A stretch of 30,470 nucleotides of DNA from a virus. Both the position numbers and the translations under genes were made by a program. Shown here piece by piece: positions 1-8,050 of this stretch (positions are counted from its first letter, which is position 1; every line of letters starts with the position of its first letter). Under the pieces are notes generated by a model. That model made no database searches and had not been told where the DNA came from. It saw only the letters and a list, made by a program, of their open reading frames with translations. Location: positions 1-30,470 of the IMG/VR virus record IMGVR_UViG_3300025872_000207. One strand, 5' to 3'.

Positions 1-751
1 CTGTAACATTGAGCACAAAGCGCTCATGTGGTTTAAGGTCTTTTAGCTTCTTAGCACGAAGACCACTTTGAACTGTACCATCATTATAGTTGATGAGACG
101 GAAGTTCTTCAGAGCATAAGCTGGCAAGAATGCCTTGTTATATATACCCTGATATTCTTTGTTCTCACCATCTTTCTCTTTCATGATGATTGTAGCAAGA
201 GCACCAATGTTTGTGCAATAAGCACCATCCACTTGTGCCTTCAGTTCGCTAACATTACCTTTCATTAGCTTCTTCCAGTCAGCTTGTAGAACAGCGTTCT
301 CTTTCATGAAGTCAAGCTTACCCAACCAGGTGCGCAAGAATTCATAAAGTTCTTCTTCTCCTACATATGCAACACGGTAGTCACGCTTTGTGAACCAGTC
401 AGCTAAATCATTAGCATCTGCAGCCCAAGCACATCTACCAACATTATTGATATATTGTTTCTTAGAACCGTCTTTGTTTTCACGCTCTTTGTCCTCTAGG
501 AAGAATGAAGCCTTGAACTTATCTCCGCTCTTGACATCCTTCAACCAGACATCAACACGCAGATAGGTGTTCTTATCCCTGCTCTGTCCTAAATACTCTG
601 TAGCTTTACTGTTCTCAGGAAGTTCAATTCCTAATACTTCTTTGTACTCTTCTGCTGTAGGATTGATGGCTATTACCTCAGCCTCAAACAATCCCACCTT
701 CTTTGCGAATTCTTGTAACTGTTTCTGTTCTCTTTGATCACCTTGAATCAT
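1..751 (-). CDS. Unrecognised protein, C-terminus cut by window edge
   Basis: An open frame runs from an ATG at 751 to the left edge with no stop, so at least 250 codons are present and the C-terminus is missing. The product is soluble, mixed charged, with no signal peptide or membrane segment. A central stretch (about residues 105-145) has the pattern CAWAADANDLADWF followed by YVGEEELYEFLRTWLG. The leader AAATTCAAAGCA before the ATG is A-rich, as in neighbours. It is the last gene seen of the minus-strand replication arm, 35 bp downstream of the P-loop ATPase gene. A role such as single-strand DNA binding would suit that position, but I see no OB-fold signature and do not assign it. Confidence 0.8.
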   Translation of the reverse strand, partial: MIQGDQREQKQLQEFAKKVGLFEAEVIAINPTAEEYKEVLGIELPENSKATEYLGQSRDKNTYLRVDVWLKDVKSGDKFKASFFLEDKERENKDGSKKQYINNVGRCAWAADANDLADWFTKRDYRVAYVGEEELYEFLRTWLGKLDFMKENAVLQADWKKLMKGNVSELKAQVDGAYCTNIGALATIIMKEKDGENKEYQGIYNKAFLPAYALKNFRLINYNDGTVQSGLRAKKLKDLKPHERFVLNVT

Positions 752-786
752 TGCTTTGAATTTTAAATGTTAATTAATGTGTGCTT

Positions 787-1458
787 TTATTTATAATACT
801 CGTCTATTGTTTCTGATACTAGCTTCAGATTGTTTGGCACCTTCACATCAGTGAACATACCATCTGGGCTCTTAGCAGGATATTTTCTAAACCTGTTGGT
901 TAGGAAATAATAATTGGATGTACCATCTTTGCTCTCTTCAACAAATGTGTATAGACACACTGTTAACAAACCTTCTAAGACAATCTGGTTATCGATCATC
1001 TTACCAGCAGTTTTGATCTTGTATCCAATAATCTCACCACCATCTTCAATAGTTTCAGGATGTGTGAAATAGAACACTTTAAGATCGTCACGAAGAGCAC
1101 GGGCTGTTCTAAAAAGATCAACCATATCTCTAGCCATCAGTGTAAACTTGGTGAAACCAGTTTCTGTGGCTTTTGCCATCATGTTAAAACCCATGATGTA
1201 GTTGCTGTCCTCAATAATAACATTCTTGATGTGAGGAGCATCATTGGATAGCTTGCGCAATCTCTGTGAAATCAGGTTTGCGTCATCTATCTCATCATAA
1301 TTTCTGTTCTCTCTGTTGTACAGTTTCTCTGCGCCTTTGAATGGTAATTCTTTCTTTGCTACGTTGATGATGTACGTTTCTTTCGGGTCCAGATGTTTGA
1401 TTGAAGTGGACTTGCCTGTACCAGTTGGGCCCACAATTCCGATTAATTTACTTGCCAT
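787..1458 (-). CDS. P-loop ATPase (AAA/RecA-like, Sak4-type)
   Basis: A 223-aa protein with a clear Walker A, GPTGTGKST, at residues 10-18 right after the first beta strand, and a Walker B-like NVIIED at about 79-84. The short length, N-terminal P-loop and absence of extra domains fit the small phage AAA_24/Sak4-like ATPases that accompany recombination or annealing proteins; family assignment is from overall pattern only. It lies between the SF2 helicase gene (1517) and the edge gene, with 58 and 35 bp gaps, in the replication arm. The likely role is ATP-driven DNA recombination or repair during replication. Start at ATG 1458 gives MASKLIGIVG, correctly placing a beta strand before the P-loop. 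Confidence 0.85.
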   Translation of the reverse strand: MASKLIGIVGPTGTGKSTSIKHLDPKETYIINVAKKELPFKGAEKLYNRENRNYDEIDDANLISQRLRKLSNDAPHIKNVIIEDSNYIMGFNMMAKATETGFTKFTLMARDMVDLFRTARALRDDLKVFYFTHPETIEDGGEIIGYKIKTAGKMIDNQIVLEGLLTVCLYTFVEESKDGTSNYYFLTNRFRKYPAKSPDGMFTDVKVPNNLKLVSETIDEYYK

Positions 1459-1516
1459 GTGCTTTGATTTAAAATATGTAGTTTGATGAGCTATAAAGAT
1501 AAGAAATCCCTATGAA

Positions 1517-2593
1517 TTAAACAAATTTTATTTTGTTTTTATCAAAGAATTCTAGGGCTTTTTTCAGCCATTTTCTCTCTACATCCTCGGTTGTACAAAT
1601 AATGTATATCTTGGCCTTCTTGTCTGGATTATCATACTCCATGGCCATGCATCTGTTAATCTTCTGAGCCAGGTTTTCTGCATTACTATCGAAATAGTTG
1701 ATAATCACCTTATTTAGGGGTTTATACGTAACACCTGTGTTACCTATCTTTACGACAGCCATGTGATTACCCTCTCCTGCAGCAAACTTCTCAAACATAT
1801 CCTTCTCTCCCTTTTTAGAGTGATAGGAAGGAATGCCTAATGCATCAGCTATTTTAGTGACACCACAGAACACCAGAATGCGTTCATCCTTGAAGTTCTG
1901 TAATATTCTTCTGGTGCACTCACGCTTGGCTAAACTGTTCTGGATTATTCTCATCCTTGCGAGCCTAAGAAACATTGTGTTCTTACCCTCACGCTCAGAT
2001 TGATTTATGCCCCACGTGTATGCATCAAATTGCTTTTTCTCTGTTCTCATCTTACCCTTGTAGTCTTGCTTCACTCTGTCATCCAAAGGAACTAGCTTTA
2101 CAACTATCTCATAATCAACAATTACGCCTTCCTGGATAGCTTGCTCAATAGTGTAAGTGGCAACAACACACATATCTAAGTGGTCACAAAGTGTATCCTC
2201 TGTCCATCTAGATAGGGTGCCTGTTAGTCCCAGAGCTACATCATTATTCTTTAGCAGGTCCTTGGTTGCAAATAGCTGATTATCAGAGAGTAAGTGAATC
2301 TCATCTATAATCACCATATCATACTTATTATCCTTGTACTTATGGAGAGATAGATGGGTGGTATATGTGACACCACTGTCATCATATCCACGTGTTTCAA
2401 AGTCTGCCTGCCAAGCAGCTTTGATCTTTGTGTCTGGATAGGCAATAAGAATGCTCGATGGTTTGGTCTTCTCAAGGATGTTGATGGTAGTGTAAATCTT
2501 GCCAAATCTGGGGCATAGATTCAATATACCAAACTTCCCTGCATTAATCCACACATCAGCAAACTCAGCTTGCCTTTGGTCTCTTAGTGTCAT
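1517..2593 (-). CDS. Superfamily 2 DNA helicase (UvsW-like)
   Basis: A 358-aa compact SF2 helicase/ATPase. Visible motifs in order: a Q-like N-terminus (LRDQRQAE), motif I CPRFGKIYT (about 27-35), motif II DEIH (97-100), motif III LTGTLSR (123-129), and a motif VI-like AQKINRCMA near residue 310. The family unwinds or remodels branched DNA; phage members such as T4 UvsW act in recombination-dependent replication. Oddity: the residue after the P-loop lysine is Ile where Thr or Ser is expected, so magnesium coordination may be altered. The start codon overlaps the stop of the 81-aa gene upstream by 4 bp (ATGA), implying coupled translation. Confidence 0.88.
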   Translation of the reverse strand: MTLRDQRQAEFADVWINAGKFGILNLCPRFGKIYTTINILEKTKPSSILIAYPDTKIKAAWQADFETRGYDDSGVTYTTHLSLHKYKDNKYDMVIIDEIHLLSDNQLFATKDLLKNNDVALGLTGTLSRWTEDTLCDHLDMCVVATYTIEQAIQEGVIVDYEIVVKLVPLDDRVKQDYKGKMRTEKKQFDAYTWGINQSEREGKNTMFLRLARMRIIQNSLAKRECTRRILQNFKDERILVFCGVTKIADALGIPSYHSKKGEKDMFEKFAAGEGNHMAVVKIGNTGVTYKPLNKVIINYFDSNAENLAQKINRCMAMEYDNPDKKAKIYIICTTEDVERKWLKKALEFFDKNKIKFV

Positions 2594-2835
2594 AGTATTT
2601 TTATAAGTTGTCTATTCCTGTCAAGCAGTTGCACCACACCAAACTTAGCATCATACTCCTCAATAATACCATCTAATATATCACGAGGATTACGCCACAT
2701 AGGTAGATAGGTGAGCAGCTCCTGAGCAGATAGCAGTCTACCATGCTTAGAGCTGTCATACATTTCTCTATACCTCTCATATATTAGTATAGTAGGATTG
2801 GTCCTTCTGATTATCAGGTAGTCTTCTCTTGTCAT
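2590..2835 (-). CDS. Small unrecognised protein (81 aa)
   Basis: An 81-aa soluble protein, rich in Arg, Leu and Tyr, mostly predicted helical from its pattern (MTREDYLIIRRTNPTILIYE at the N-terminus). No family recognised. It overlaps the SF2 helicase gene by 4 bp downstream and the 73-aa gene upstream by 59 bp. The ATG at 2835 is preceded by TTTTTTA-type A/T sequence and is the only reasonable start. Its tight packing between two helicase genes suggests an accessory role in replication; that is inference only. Confidence 0.7.
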   Translation of the reverse strand: MTREDYLIIRRTNPTILIYERYREMYDSSKHGRLLSAQELLTYLPMWRNPRDILDGIIEEYDAKFGVVQLLDRNRQLIKIL

Positions 2836-2998
2836 TAAAAAAGATTGATACGCTCCAGAAAAGCCATTCTAGATTCACCACTGTGTATTTGTCAGCAGGA
2901 TCAGGACTTCTCAAGATTGTGATGGTGGGTAATAGAATAATCTGCCAATAGGGTTCTTCCTTACAGGGAACTGTAGAGAAGGTTTTAATACTCATCAT
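2777..2998 (-). CDS. Small unrecognised protein with WLFWSVSI motif
   Basis: A 73-aa protein starting at ATG 2998 (or 2995, a double Met), 2 bp after the stop of the DnaB-type helicase gene. Its core, about residues 18-53, has the pattern WQIILLPTITI then VVNLEWLFWSVSIFF, an alternating beta-rich layout ending in an aromatic strand. I recognise this general pattern from small phage proteins of unknown function, but cannot name it. The last 19 codons overlap the next gene in another frame, so the C-terminal tail (RRLPDNQKDQSYYTNI) may be little constrained. Confidence 0.65.
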   Translation of the reverse strand: MMSIKTFSTVPCKEEPYWQIILLPTITILRSPDPADKYTVVNLEWLFWSVSIFFNDKRRLPDNQKDQSYYTNI

Positions 2999-3000
2999 AG

Positions 3001-4062
3001 TTATTTGTTTAAGAAATAGGTTTTGTTTATAACTGCCTCATAATCACTATCTGTTATAGCAGACTTCTTAGGCAACTCTTTGAACATACCAATCTGGCCC
3101 ATAAAGCCTAGACCAATACGCACATCATCTTCACCATAGGAATTCTTTATCAGCCTAAGGTTTCTAAAATACTTAGCACCATACTGATCCTTCAGCTTAT
3201 TCAGGTCATAACCACTTGGGTCAGCCACTTTATAACGCATAGGATCAAACAGGGCTAATACAACATCAGCATCATTCTGAGTCTGTGAACTCTCAGCAAA
3301 ATCTTCCAGCTGAGGCTCAACATCACCATTCTTTATCCTGATGGGATTTGAGATATCACGATTGAACTGACTCACCACAACAGGCGTATACCCATAAAAG
3401 TCACGAGCATATCTAAGCTCATCTGACATCTTATCAATAGCCTGCTTCTTGGTAGTCTGGTCCTTGGTGGTCTTTAGTAGACCAATGTGATCAATGATAA
3501 CAATTGTTATCTCGTTCTCGTTGTTTGGGAAATAGCGCTTGTTAAACTCATCCACCTGCTCAATGCGCCCATTTTGCAAGGCATGCGCCTTTAACTCTTT
3601 GGCTACACCTACAGCATTCTCTGGACCATCGATAATTGTGATGACATCATCCATCCTTTGGATGTAATCTTCATACATCAGGAACAAATCATGCTCATCT
3701 TTGGTCATTTTCTCATTCCAGCCCAATAGCTTGCTTACGGGGATGATAATCCCTTGGTCAATGAATATCTTCCTACTGACCCACTTTGCTAGCTTATATG
3801 TTCTAGAGCGCTCCATTGAACGATATATGATGCGTAGCTTAACTCCTGGATCTTTCTGACTGATATACCAGTCAAATGGATTCAAGACAAACGCATCATC
3901 AATAAAACTTGTCTTACCAGAGCCTGTTAAACCACCTACCAGGAAGTACATGCTCTTACGGATACCAATATACCTATTGAGCCTATTAAAGCCCATGGGT
4001 ATACCATTATTCCTCCCTGTCAGGCCAAGCTCTACTTCTTGTTTAAGTAGTTCAAAACTCAT
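3001..4062 (-). CDS. DnaB-type replicative helicase (RecA fold)
   Basis: A 353-aa replicative helicase of the DnaB/RecA-fold family, which unwinds the phage fork as a hexamer. Motifs: Walker A GLTGSGKTS (44-52), H1a-like YRSMERS with Glu84, Walker B IVIIDHIGLL (187-196), motif SQFNRD (231-236, the counterpart of DnaB SQLNR), then QTQNDADVVLALFDP, the counterpart of the DnaB QDADVV segment. It lacks the ~100-residue N-terminal domain of cellular DnaB, so it is a core-only helicase as in several phages. It overlaps the upstream helicase-loader-like gene by 4 bp, consistent with a loader/helicase pair made together. Confidence 0.92.
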   Translation of the reverse strand: MSFELLKQEVELGLTGRNNGIPMGFNRLNRYIGIRKSMYFLVGGLTGSGKTSFIDDAFVLNPFDWYISQKDPGVKLRIIYRSMERSRTYKLAKWVSRKIFIDQGIIIPVSKLLGWNEKMTKDEHDLFLMYEDYIQRMDDVITIIDGPENAVGVAKELKAHALQNGRIEQVDEFNKRYFPNNENEITIVIIDHIGLLKTTKDQTTKKQAIDKMSDELRYARDFYGYTPVVVSQFNRDISNPIRIKNGDVEPQLEDFAESSQTQNDADVVLALFDPMRYKVADPSGYDLNKLKDQYGAKYFRNLRLIKNSYGEDDVRIGLGFMGQIGMFKELPKKSAITDSDYEAVINKTYFLNK

Positions 4063-4685
4063 ATATCTGTTCCTCCTACGGGTTTATCAGTTTCTTCAAC
4101 CTTACCACCCTCTTTAATTAATTCAATGAATGGTTCAAAGCTTCGTTGATTCAAATAAGTGAAAGAGTTCTGCATATAACTAAGTCTGTTAGTACCAGTT
4201 TTAACAGAGTTCTCTTTCTTCTGAAGGACATCAAACTCCAGCGCTTCTATCATTTGAGCTGCTGTATATTCTCCCTCAAGAAGAATCTTATCAAACCTGA
4301 GTCTGCATTCATCTTTATTCTGTCTCAAGCTTCTTGCGCCTGTGAACTTCTTACCCTTGTGGGTAAATGTATCAGTGCCTGGATATACTTTCCACCACTC
4401 TTCAAACTCTGTGGTGGCAGGCTTACGTTTAACAATCTTTGTTGATTCTTTGCTTTCTATAAATTTAAGGAGCTCTGTTCCTTCTGTCGTTATCTTCTCA
4501 TCACTAGTGGATATGAGTCCCTTTCTAATTAAAGTTTGATAGAGTGCAGCGATCTTCATACTTCCTTCGCAGAGAGGCTGAACATCAAACTGCTGCTCTA
4601 TCAACTTTAGGAGATAAATAACGTCCAAGGAATAGCCTTTTTTAATGAGCTCTTCAAAATGGTAGGGCGTTATCTTTAAGTTCAT
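4059..4685 (-). CDS. Replication initiation/helicase-loader-like protein
   Basis: A 208-aa protein. The N-terminal ~70 residues look like a winged-helix module (YQTLIRKGLIS, then a beta wing KITTEG). The C-terminal half has the pattern EFEEWWKVYP (about 93-102), an Arg/Lys-rich middle, and SYMQNSFTYLNQRSFEPF near 170-187. A WW..YP motif followed by a LNQR.FE motif is typical of the small phage replication initiators and DnaD-like helicase loaders that I know. The 4-bp overlap with the DnaB-type helicase gene supports a loader role. The function is inferred from this pattern and position, not proven. Confidence 0.6.
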   Translation of the reverse strand: MNLKITPYHFEELIKKGYSLDVIYLLKLIEQQFDVQPLCEGSMKIAALYQTLIRKGLISTSDEKITTEGTELLKFIESKESTKIVKRKPATTEFEEWWKVYPGTDTFTHKGKKFTGARSLRQNKDECRLRFDKILLEGEYTAAQMIEALEFDVLQKKENSVKTGTNRLSYMQNSFTYLNQRSFEPFIELIKEGGKVEETDKPVGGTDI

Positions 4686-4893
4686 CTGGCTGGGGTTGTT
4701 TATTTTCGTAAATCACTGTAATCTTTGCAGGAAGTCTATTCTCTTCCTCAATGATTTCCTGCATAATTTCTTCTTCTGTTCTAGCTTTGTCAGCCTGCAA
4801 ATATACAACATCTTTCAGGTAATCCCGCTCAAAATCTTCAGAAAAATTAATAGCCTGCCCATCCAAAGAATACGTATTTTCCTTCTTTTTCAT
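4654..4893 (-). CDS. 79-aa protein with SSB-like C-terminal tip
   Basis: Start chosen at ATG 4893 (MKKKENTYSL); a longer frame to 4926 would need a non-ATG start deeper inside the upstream gene. The 79-aa product is charged and helical in the middle (EEEIMQEIIEEE). Its last ten residues are DELKDNALPF. An acidic stretch ending in Leu/Ile-Pro-Phe is the hallmark of the C-terminal tip of bacterial SSB (DDDIPF type), which docks many replication and repair proteins. There is no room for an OB fold, so this is not itself an SSB. It overlaps its neighbours by 32 and 47 bp. Confidence 0.7.
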   Translation of the reverse strand: MKKKENTYSLDGQAINFSEDFERDYLKDVVYLQADKARTEEEIMQEIIEEENRLPAKITVIYENKQPQPDELKDNALPF

Positions 4894-5398
4894 TTGATGA
4901 CTTTTTGTAGGAGATGTTAGCCACAATAGGCTTTCCCTTCTCCAAAGTTTTCTCCATCACAACTGTTGTGGGAGACTGATGTTTCTCTGTGTAAGCTCTT
5001 GCAGCTTTCACTGCATCTCCTTTCGTGTTATGTCTGCTTAATTCGCCTTCACGCTTATGCACAACATACTTGAGCACCCATTTCTTGGTGCCAGGAGTTA
5101 CAATGTGTTGCACCTGTGTCTTTATTTTATTACCGTTAGTCACAGGTTCCTCTAGACATATGCATTCTGCACCTTGGAACTTAGTGAGCTCATCAATGCG
5201 CTTCTCAATGTAGTTATACAGAGGAAGCTTTGCAGCTTTATATTCTTTTGTTACATCTCTGAACCCTGGTGTAGCATTAATAGCACCACTATATCCTTGT
5301 TGGTGACCATATTCTGCTTCAGCATCATCAACTGCGTTTTGGTATGCTTCTTTAGCAGACATACCTCTGCTGTTCACTGTAAATGCTTGTGATCCCAT
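4847..5398 (-). CDS. Unrecognised conserved-looking protein (183 aa)
   Basis: ATG at 5398 (MGSQAFTVNS) is preferred; the frame is open for nine more codons only from a TTG. The product is soluble with an N-terminal helical part (SAKEAYQNAVDDAEAEYGHQ), a Gly-rich turn (GYSGAINATPGF), and a basic C-terminal half with strands (KKWVLKYVVHKREG). Two close cysteines occur in ECICLEEP. No family is recognised. It lies between two small membrane-type ORFs upstream and the SSB-tip protein downstream, in the same minus-strand operon. Confidence 0.75.
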   Translation of the reverse strand: MGSQAFTVNSRGMSAKEAYQNAVDDAEAEYGHQQGYSGAINATPGFRDVTKEYKAAKLPLYNYIEKRIDELTKFQGAECICLEEPVTNGNKIKTQVQHIVTPGTKKWVLKYVVHKREGELSRHNTKGDAVKAARAYTEKHQSPTTVVMEKTLEKGKPIVANISYKKSSNEKEGKYVFFGWAGY

Positions 5399-5402
5399 AG
5401 TT

Positions 5403-5498
5403 TTAACATTTATCAAATAAAACAATAAGTAACATTGTGATGAACACTCCAGCTAATCCTATTAGCTCAAGCTTAGCATCATCTCGATAGTTTCCCAT
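5403..5498 (-). CDS. Tiny single-pass membrane protein (31 aa)
   Basis: A 31-codon frame starting at ATG 5498: MGNYRDDAKLELIGLAGVFI and then TMLLIVLFDKC. A charged N-terminus of about 10 residues precedes one hydrophobic helix of ~18 residues. It ends 4 bp before the next gene and fits the packing of the arm. At this length coding status is uncertain, but the hydrophobic pattern and the neighbouring 46-aa membrane protein support it. Confidence 0.5.
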   Translation of the reverse strand: MGNYRDDAKLELIGLAGVFITMLLIVLFDKC

Positions 5499-5513
5499 AA
5501 ATATTCTTTTAAA

Positions 5514-5654
5514 TTATTCATCATCCTCATGCCAAAATGTAGTGGTTGGGTCATCATCATCTTCTGGCTCTTCTAATGTAGGGGCATGTATTATCTCATA
5601 GGCAATCCATACCCAGGCAATCACTAAGATTGCAATAAAAATGTAAGTGAGCAT
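5514..5654 (-). CDS. Small membrane protein with acidic tail (46 aa)
   Basis: A 46-aa frame from ATG 5654. Residues 3-22 form one transmembrane helix (TYIFIAILVIAWVWIAYEII); the tail is strongly acidic (EEPEDDDDP ... WHEDDE). This is the classic form of a one-pass inner-membrane phage protein. It sits 6 bp after the 143-aa gene and 15 bp before the 31-aa membrane protein, so the two may act together at the membrane. Function unknown; roles such as superinfection exclusion or membrane anchoring would be guesses. Confidence 0.65.
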   Translation of the reverse strand: MLTYIFIAILVIAWVWIAYEIIHAPTLEEPEDDDDPTTTFWHEDDE

Positions 5655-5660
5655 AAAGGG

Positions 5661-6092
5661 TTAGTCTTTAATGCGAAGTCCATAACCTAAATCAAACCAT
5701 TGAAAGGTTTGCTCAGCCTTCGCTTTGTTGAATTTAAATATCTTCCTCAGGAGAGGAATAGCATAAGACTTGAACAGCTCGTGCTGTTTTGAGGTCATTG
5801 TGAAGTTGTGAAACCACATCTCATCCTTTTTAGCATCTTCTATGGTTTTACCCACCATATTCAGCTGATACTCAATTAGATGGTCCTGTATGTTTGTTCT
5901 ATTGATGGTCACCTTAGGCTGTGGGAAGAATCTATTGAGCCTTATTTGCTCTAGGAACTCTTTTTTATCCCACACCTCTACATGTGGACGCTCTTCAATA
6001 AAAGACAGCTTGACAATATCCCCTTTAATGTAATTGATGAAACAAGGAGTACCAATGTAGTCCTTGTACTTGTCTCCTTTTGAAAGTTTCAT
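5661..6092 (-). CDS. Unrecognised protein next to DNA polymerase (143 aa)
   Basis: A 143-aa basic soluble protein. The N-terminal third looks like a small beta barrel (GDKYKDYIGTPCFINYIKG, IVKLSFIEERPHVEVWDKKE). The C-terminal half is helical with aromatic residues (FQWFDLGYGL at the end). The start ATG overlaps the polymerase stop by 1 bp (TAATG), so it is likely translated by reinitiation after the polymerase. A polymerase accessory role is suggested by this coupling alone. I see no catalytic motif. Confidence 0.8.
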   Translation of the reverse strand: MKLSKGDKYKDYIGTPCFINYIKGDIVKLSFIEERPHVEVWDKKEFLEQIRLNRFFPQPKVTINRTNIQDHLIEYQLNMVGKTIEDAKKDEMWFHNFTMTSKQHELFKSYAIPLLRKIFKFNKAKAEQTFQWFDLGYGLRIKD

Positions 6093-8050
6093 TAGAATAA
6101 GGTTAACTGATTAGGATTAACTACCACCTTGCGCTTCTTGCCTTCAGATGCTATCTTATAGATAATCTTCTCAGCACGCTCAATGTAATAGTCATAATTA
6201 ATGTTATCCAGAGGATAGTTTTTGTCTAGGTGATTGCATACAGTGGCTAACCACTCACCAGCTTCCACTTGTGAAACACTGGCAGCACCACTTTGACTGT
6301 CCTCATTTTTAACCTTTAGGAGCTTTTCTCCTGTATTGGAGATGTAATAACGAATGAGCTTATTGTATAGCTTCTTCTCACCTGTTGACTTATCTATTCC
6401 TTCATAATGGAAATCCTTGCTAGCCTTCTGTCTTAGGCAGAAGTCAAAGATATTATTATGATTCCTAATAGTATGCTCAATAGGTATATCACGAACAAAA
6501 TATTGTTCGAGAGCCATTGGTACAATGCGTGCTGACTTGTTCTTATGAAGCTCGAAATCTGTGAGGAAATCGCCTTTCTTCTTAATTTCTCCATCTGTTT
6601 TTATCGCAAGATAGTCATTTACAGTGGAAAATATAATTTTTTGATAGTCAGCTCGTTCTAGCTCATATTTGGTCAGTTCAGACCACCATTTGTTTATCTC
6701 ATGCATCTTATCGATGTAACATTTCTTTATCATAATTGTTACACCATCTGTATTTGCAGAGATAACACGTATACCAGCTAGTTCATAGGCCTCAATAAGC
6801 ATCATCAGGCTGAGTTCACCTGTAATAGTGGTAAACATAGTGAGCTGCCTGTCATAGATCCAGGATTGCATATCACTAGACTTACCATAAACTGAGTTTA
6901 CAGCAAGCTTCAGTGCACCTACAATACCCTTGATTTTCTTATCCTTCTTAGCTAAAGGCTTGAGTTCCAATCGCTTCTCAAACATGGCTTGATAGCCTCT
7001 GAGAAATGCAGATCCCAAGTGTTGTGGATAACGGCCATTATTAATGATGATGGCTGGATAATAGGAACTTACGTCCCAGTCTATAATCTCATGCTCATCA
7101 TCAGCTTCAAATATCTTAGGTTTATTCTCTGTATGCAGTCCGCCCTTCATGAAGGAATACACATTATCATAGAAATGTAGTTCCTCTTTAAAGTCATCCT
7201 GCAGCCCTAAGCTTAATCTCTTTATTCTCTTGAGGAAGTCTTGTAGCTCTTTGGTCTGAAACTCCACATATGGAGCAATACAGTTCTTTACAGCTATAGT
7301 CTTCCTAAAGAAGCCCTTCTTGGGCAGTTCTTTATAGTCTATTCCCTTCTCCTGGCAATAGAACTTCTTGATCATCTCATCACCTATCTTACTATCAGAA
7401 TAGTTGAGACAAGGTATACCAAACTCTTGCTCGATATCCTGTCTCAGCTCAATCTTATTATCTCCCTTATACAAGGGATGATCTGTCTGTCCAATAGTAA
7501 CTAAATAGAATTGATAAGTGGCCCACACATCATTCAAACAATAACCCGTGATGGTAACAATATCATCCTTGGTCATGTCTGTCTTGTTGTGATCAATAGG
7601 CATCTCCTCAATATTCTCAAGGTCCATCTCAAACTCTAGTCTCTTCAGGCTCACTCTTCTATTCTTGTTGTCAAAGTGGTGTATCCTGAATAAATCTATT
7701 TGTTTGAGTGTGAGGTCTGTTTCACGATATTCTGGAAATACATCATGATTAGCGTCATCAATAACATCAGATGCTTTCTGATTTATCCTGGCTGTAATCT
7801 CTAGACTAGAGAGCTCATGCCAATTCTCATAGTTGCGTATCACCCATTCTATCACTTGAGAGTCAAAGCGCAAGTTGTTGTAGCCCACCCAATAATGATC
7901 TTTGTACTTCTCTGTGAAATTAATAAACGCATCCAGATTGTTCTCATCCTTATTCACCTTGAACACTCTGTATGGTTCTTGAGGAATCAACGCCACCACA
8001 AGGAAATATTCTTTAAGCGTCTCTATGTCATAAATGATTACATTGTCCAT
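6092..8050 (-). CDS. Family B DNA polymerase with 3'-5' exonuclease
   Basis: A 652-aa family B replicative polymerase. Exonuclease motifs: Exo I YDIET (Asp8, Glu10), Exo II GYNNLRFD (Asp63), Exo III YCLND (Tyr170, Asp174), all intact, so proofreading is expected. Polymerase motifs: A DVSSYYP (326-332), B KLAVNSVYG (381-389), C ANTDG (432-436). Motif C has Asn where most family B enzymes have the first Asp of DTD; the second Asp (435) is kept. It has no long phi29-like insertions, and its length is short for the family. The last five residues are QLTLF, a canonical bacterial sliding-clamp-binding peptide. Flanking genes overlap by 1 bp on both sides. Confidence 0.95.
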   Translation of the reverse strand: MDNVIIYDIETLKEYFLVVALIPQEPYRVFKVNKDENNLDAFINFTEKYKDHYWVGYNNLRFDSQVIEWVIRNYENWHELSSLEITARINQKASDVIDDANHDVFPEYRETDLTLKQIDLFRIHHFDNKNRRVSLKRLEFEMDLENIEEMPIDHNKTDMTKDDIVTITGYCLNDVWATYQFYLVTIGQTDHPLYKGDNKIELRQDIEQEFGIPCLNYSDSKIGDEMIKKFYCQEKGIDYKELPKKGFFRKTIAVKNCIAPYVEFQTKELQDFLKRIKRLSLGLQDDFKEELHFYDNVYSFMKGGLHTENKPKIFEADDEHEIIDWDVSSYYPAIIINNGRYPQHLGSAFLRGYQAMFEKRLELKPLAKKDKKIKGIVGALKLAVNSVYGKSSDMQSWIYDRQLTMFTTITGELSLMMLIEAYELAGIRVISANTDGVTIMIKKCYIDKMHEINKWWSELTKYELERADYQKIIFSTVNDYLAIKTDGEIKKKGDFLTDFELHKNKSARIVPMALEQYFVRDIPIEHTIRNHNNIFDFCLRQKASKDFHYEGIDKSTGEKKLYNKLIRYYISNTGEKLLKVKNEDSQSGAASVSQVEAGEWLATVCNHLDKNYPLDNINYDYYIERAEKIIYKIASEGKKRKVVVNPNQLTLF

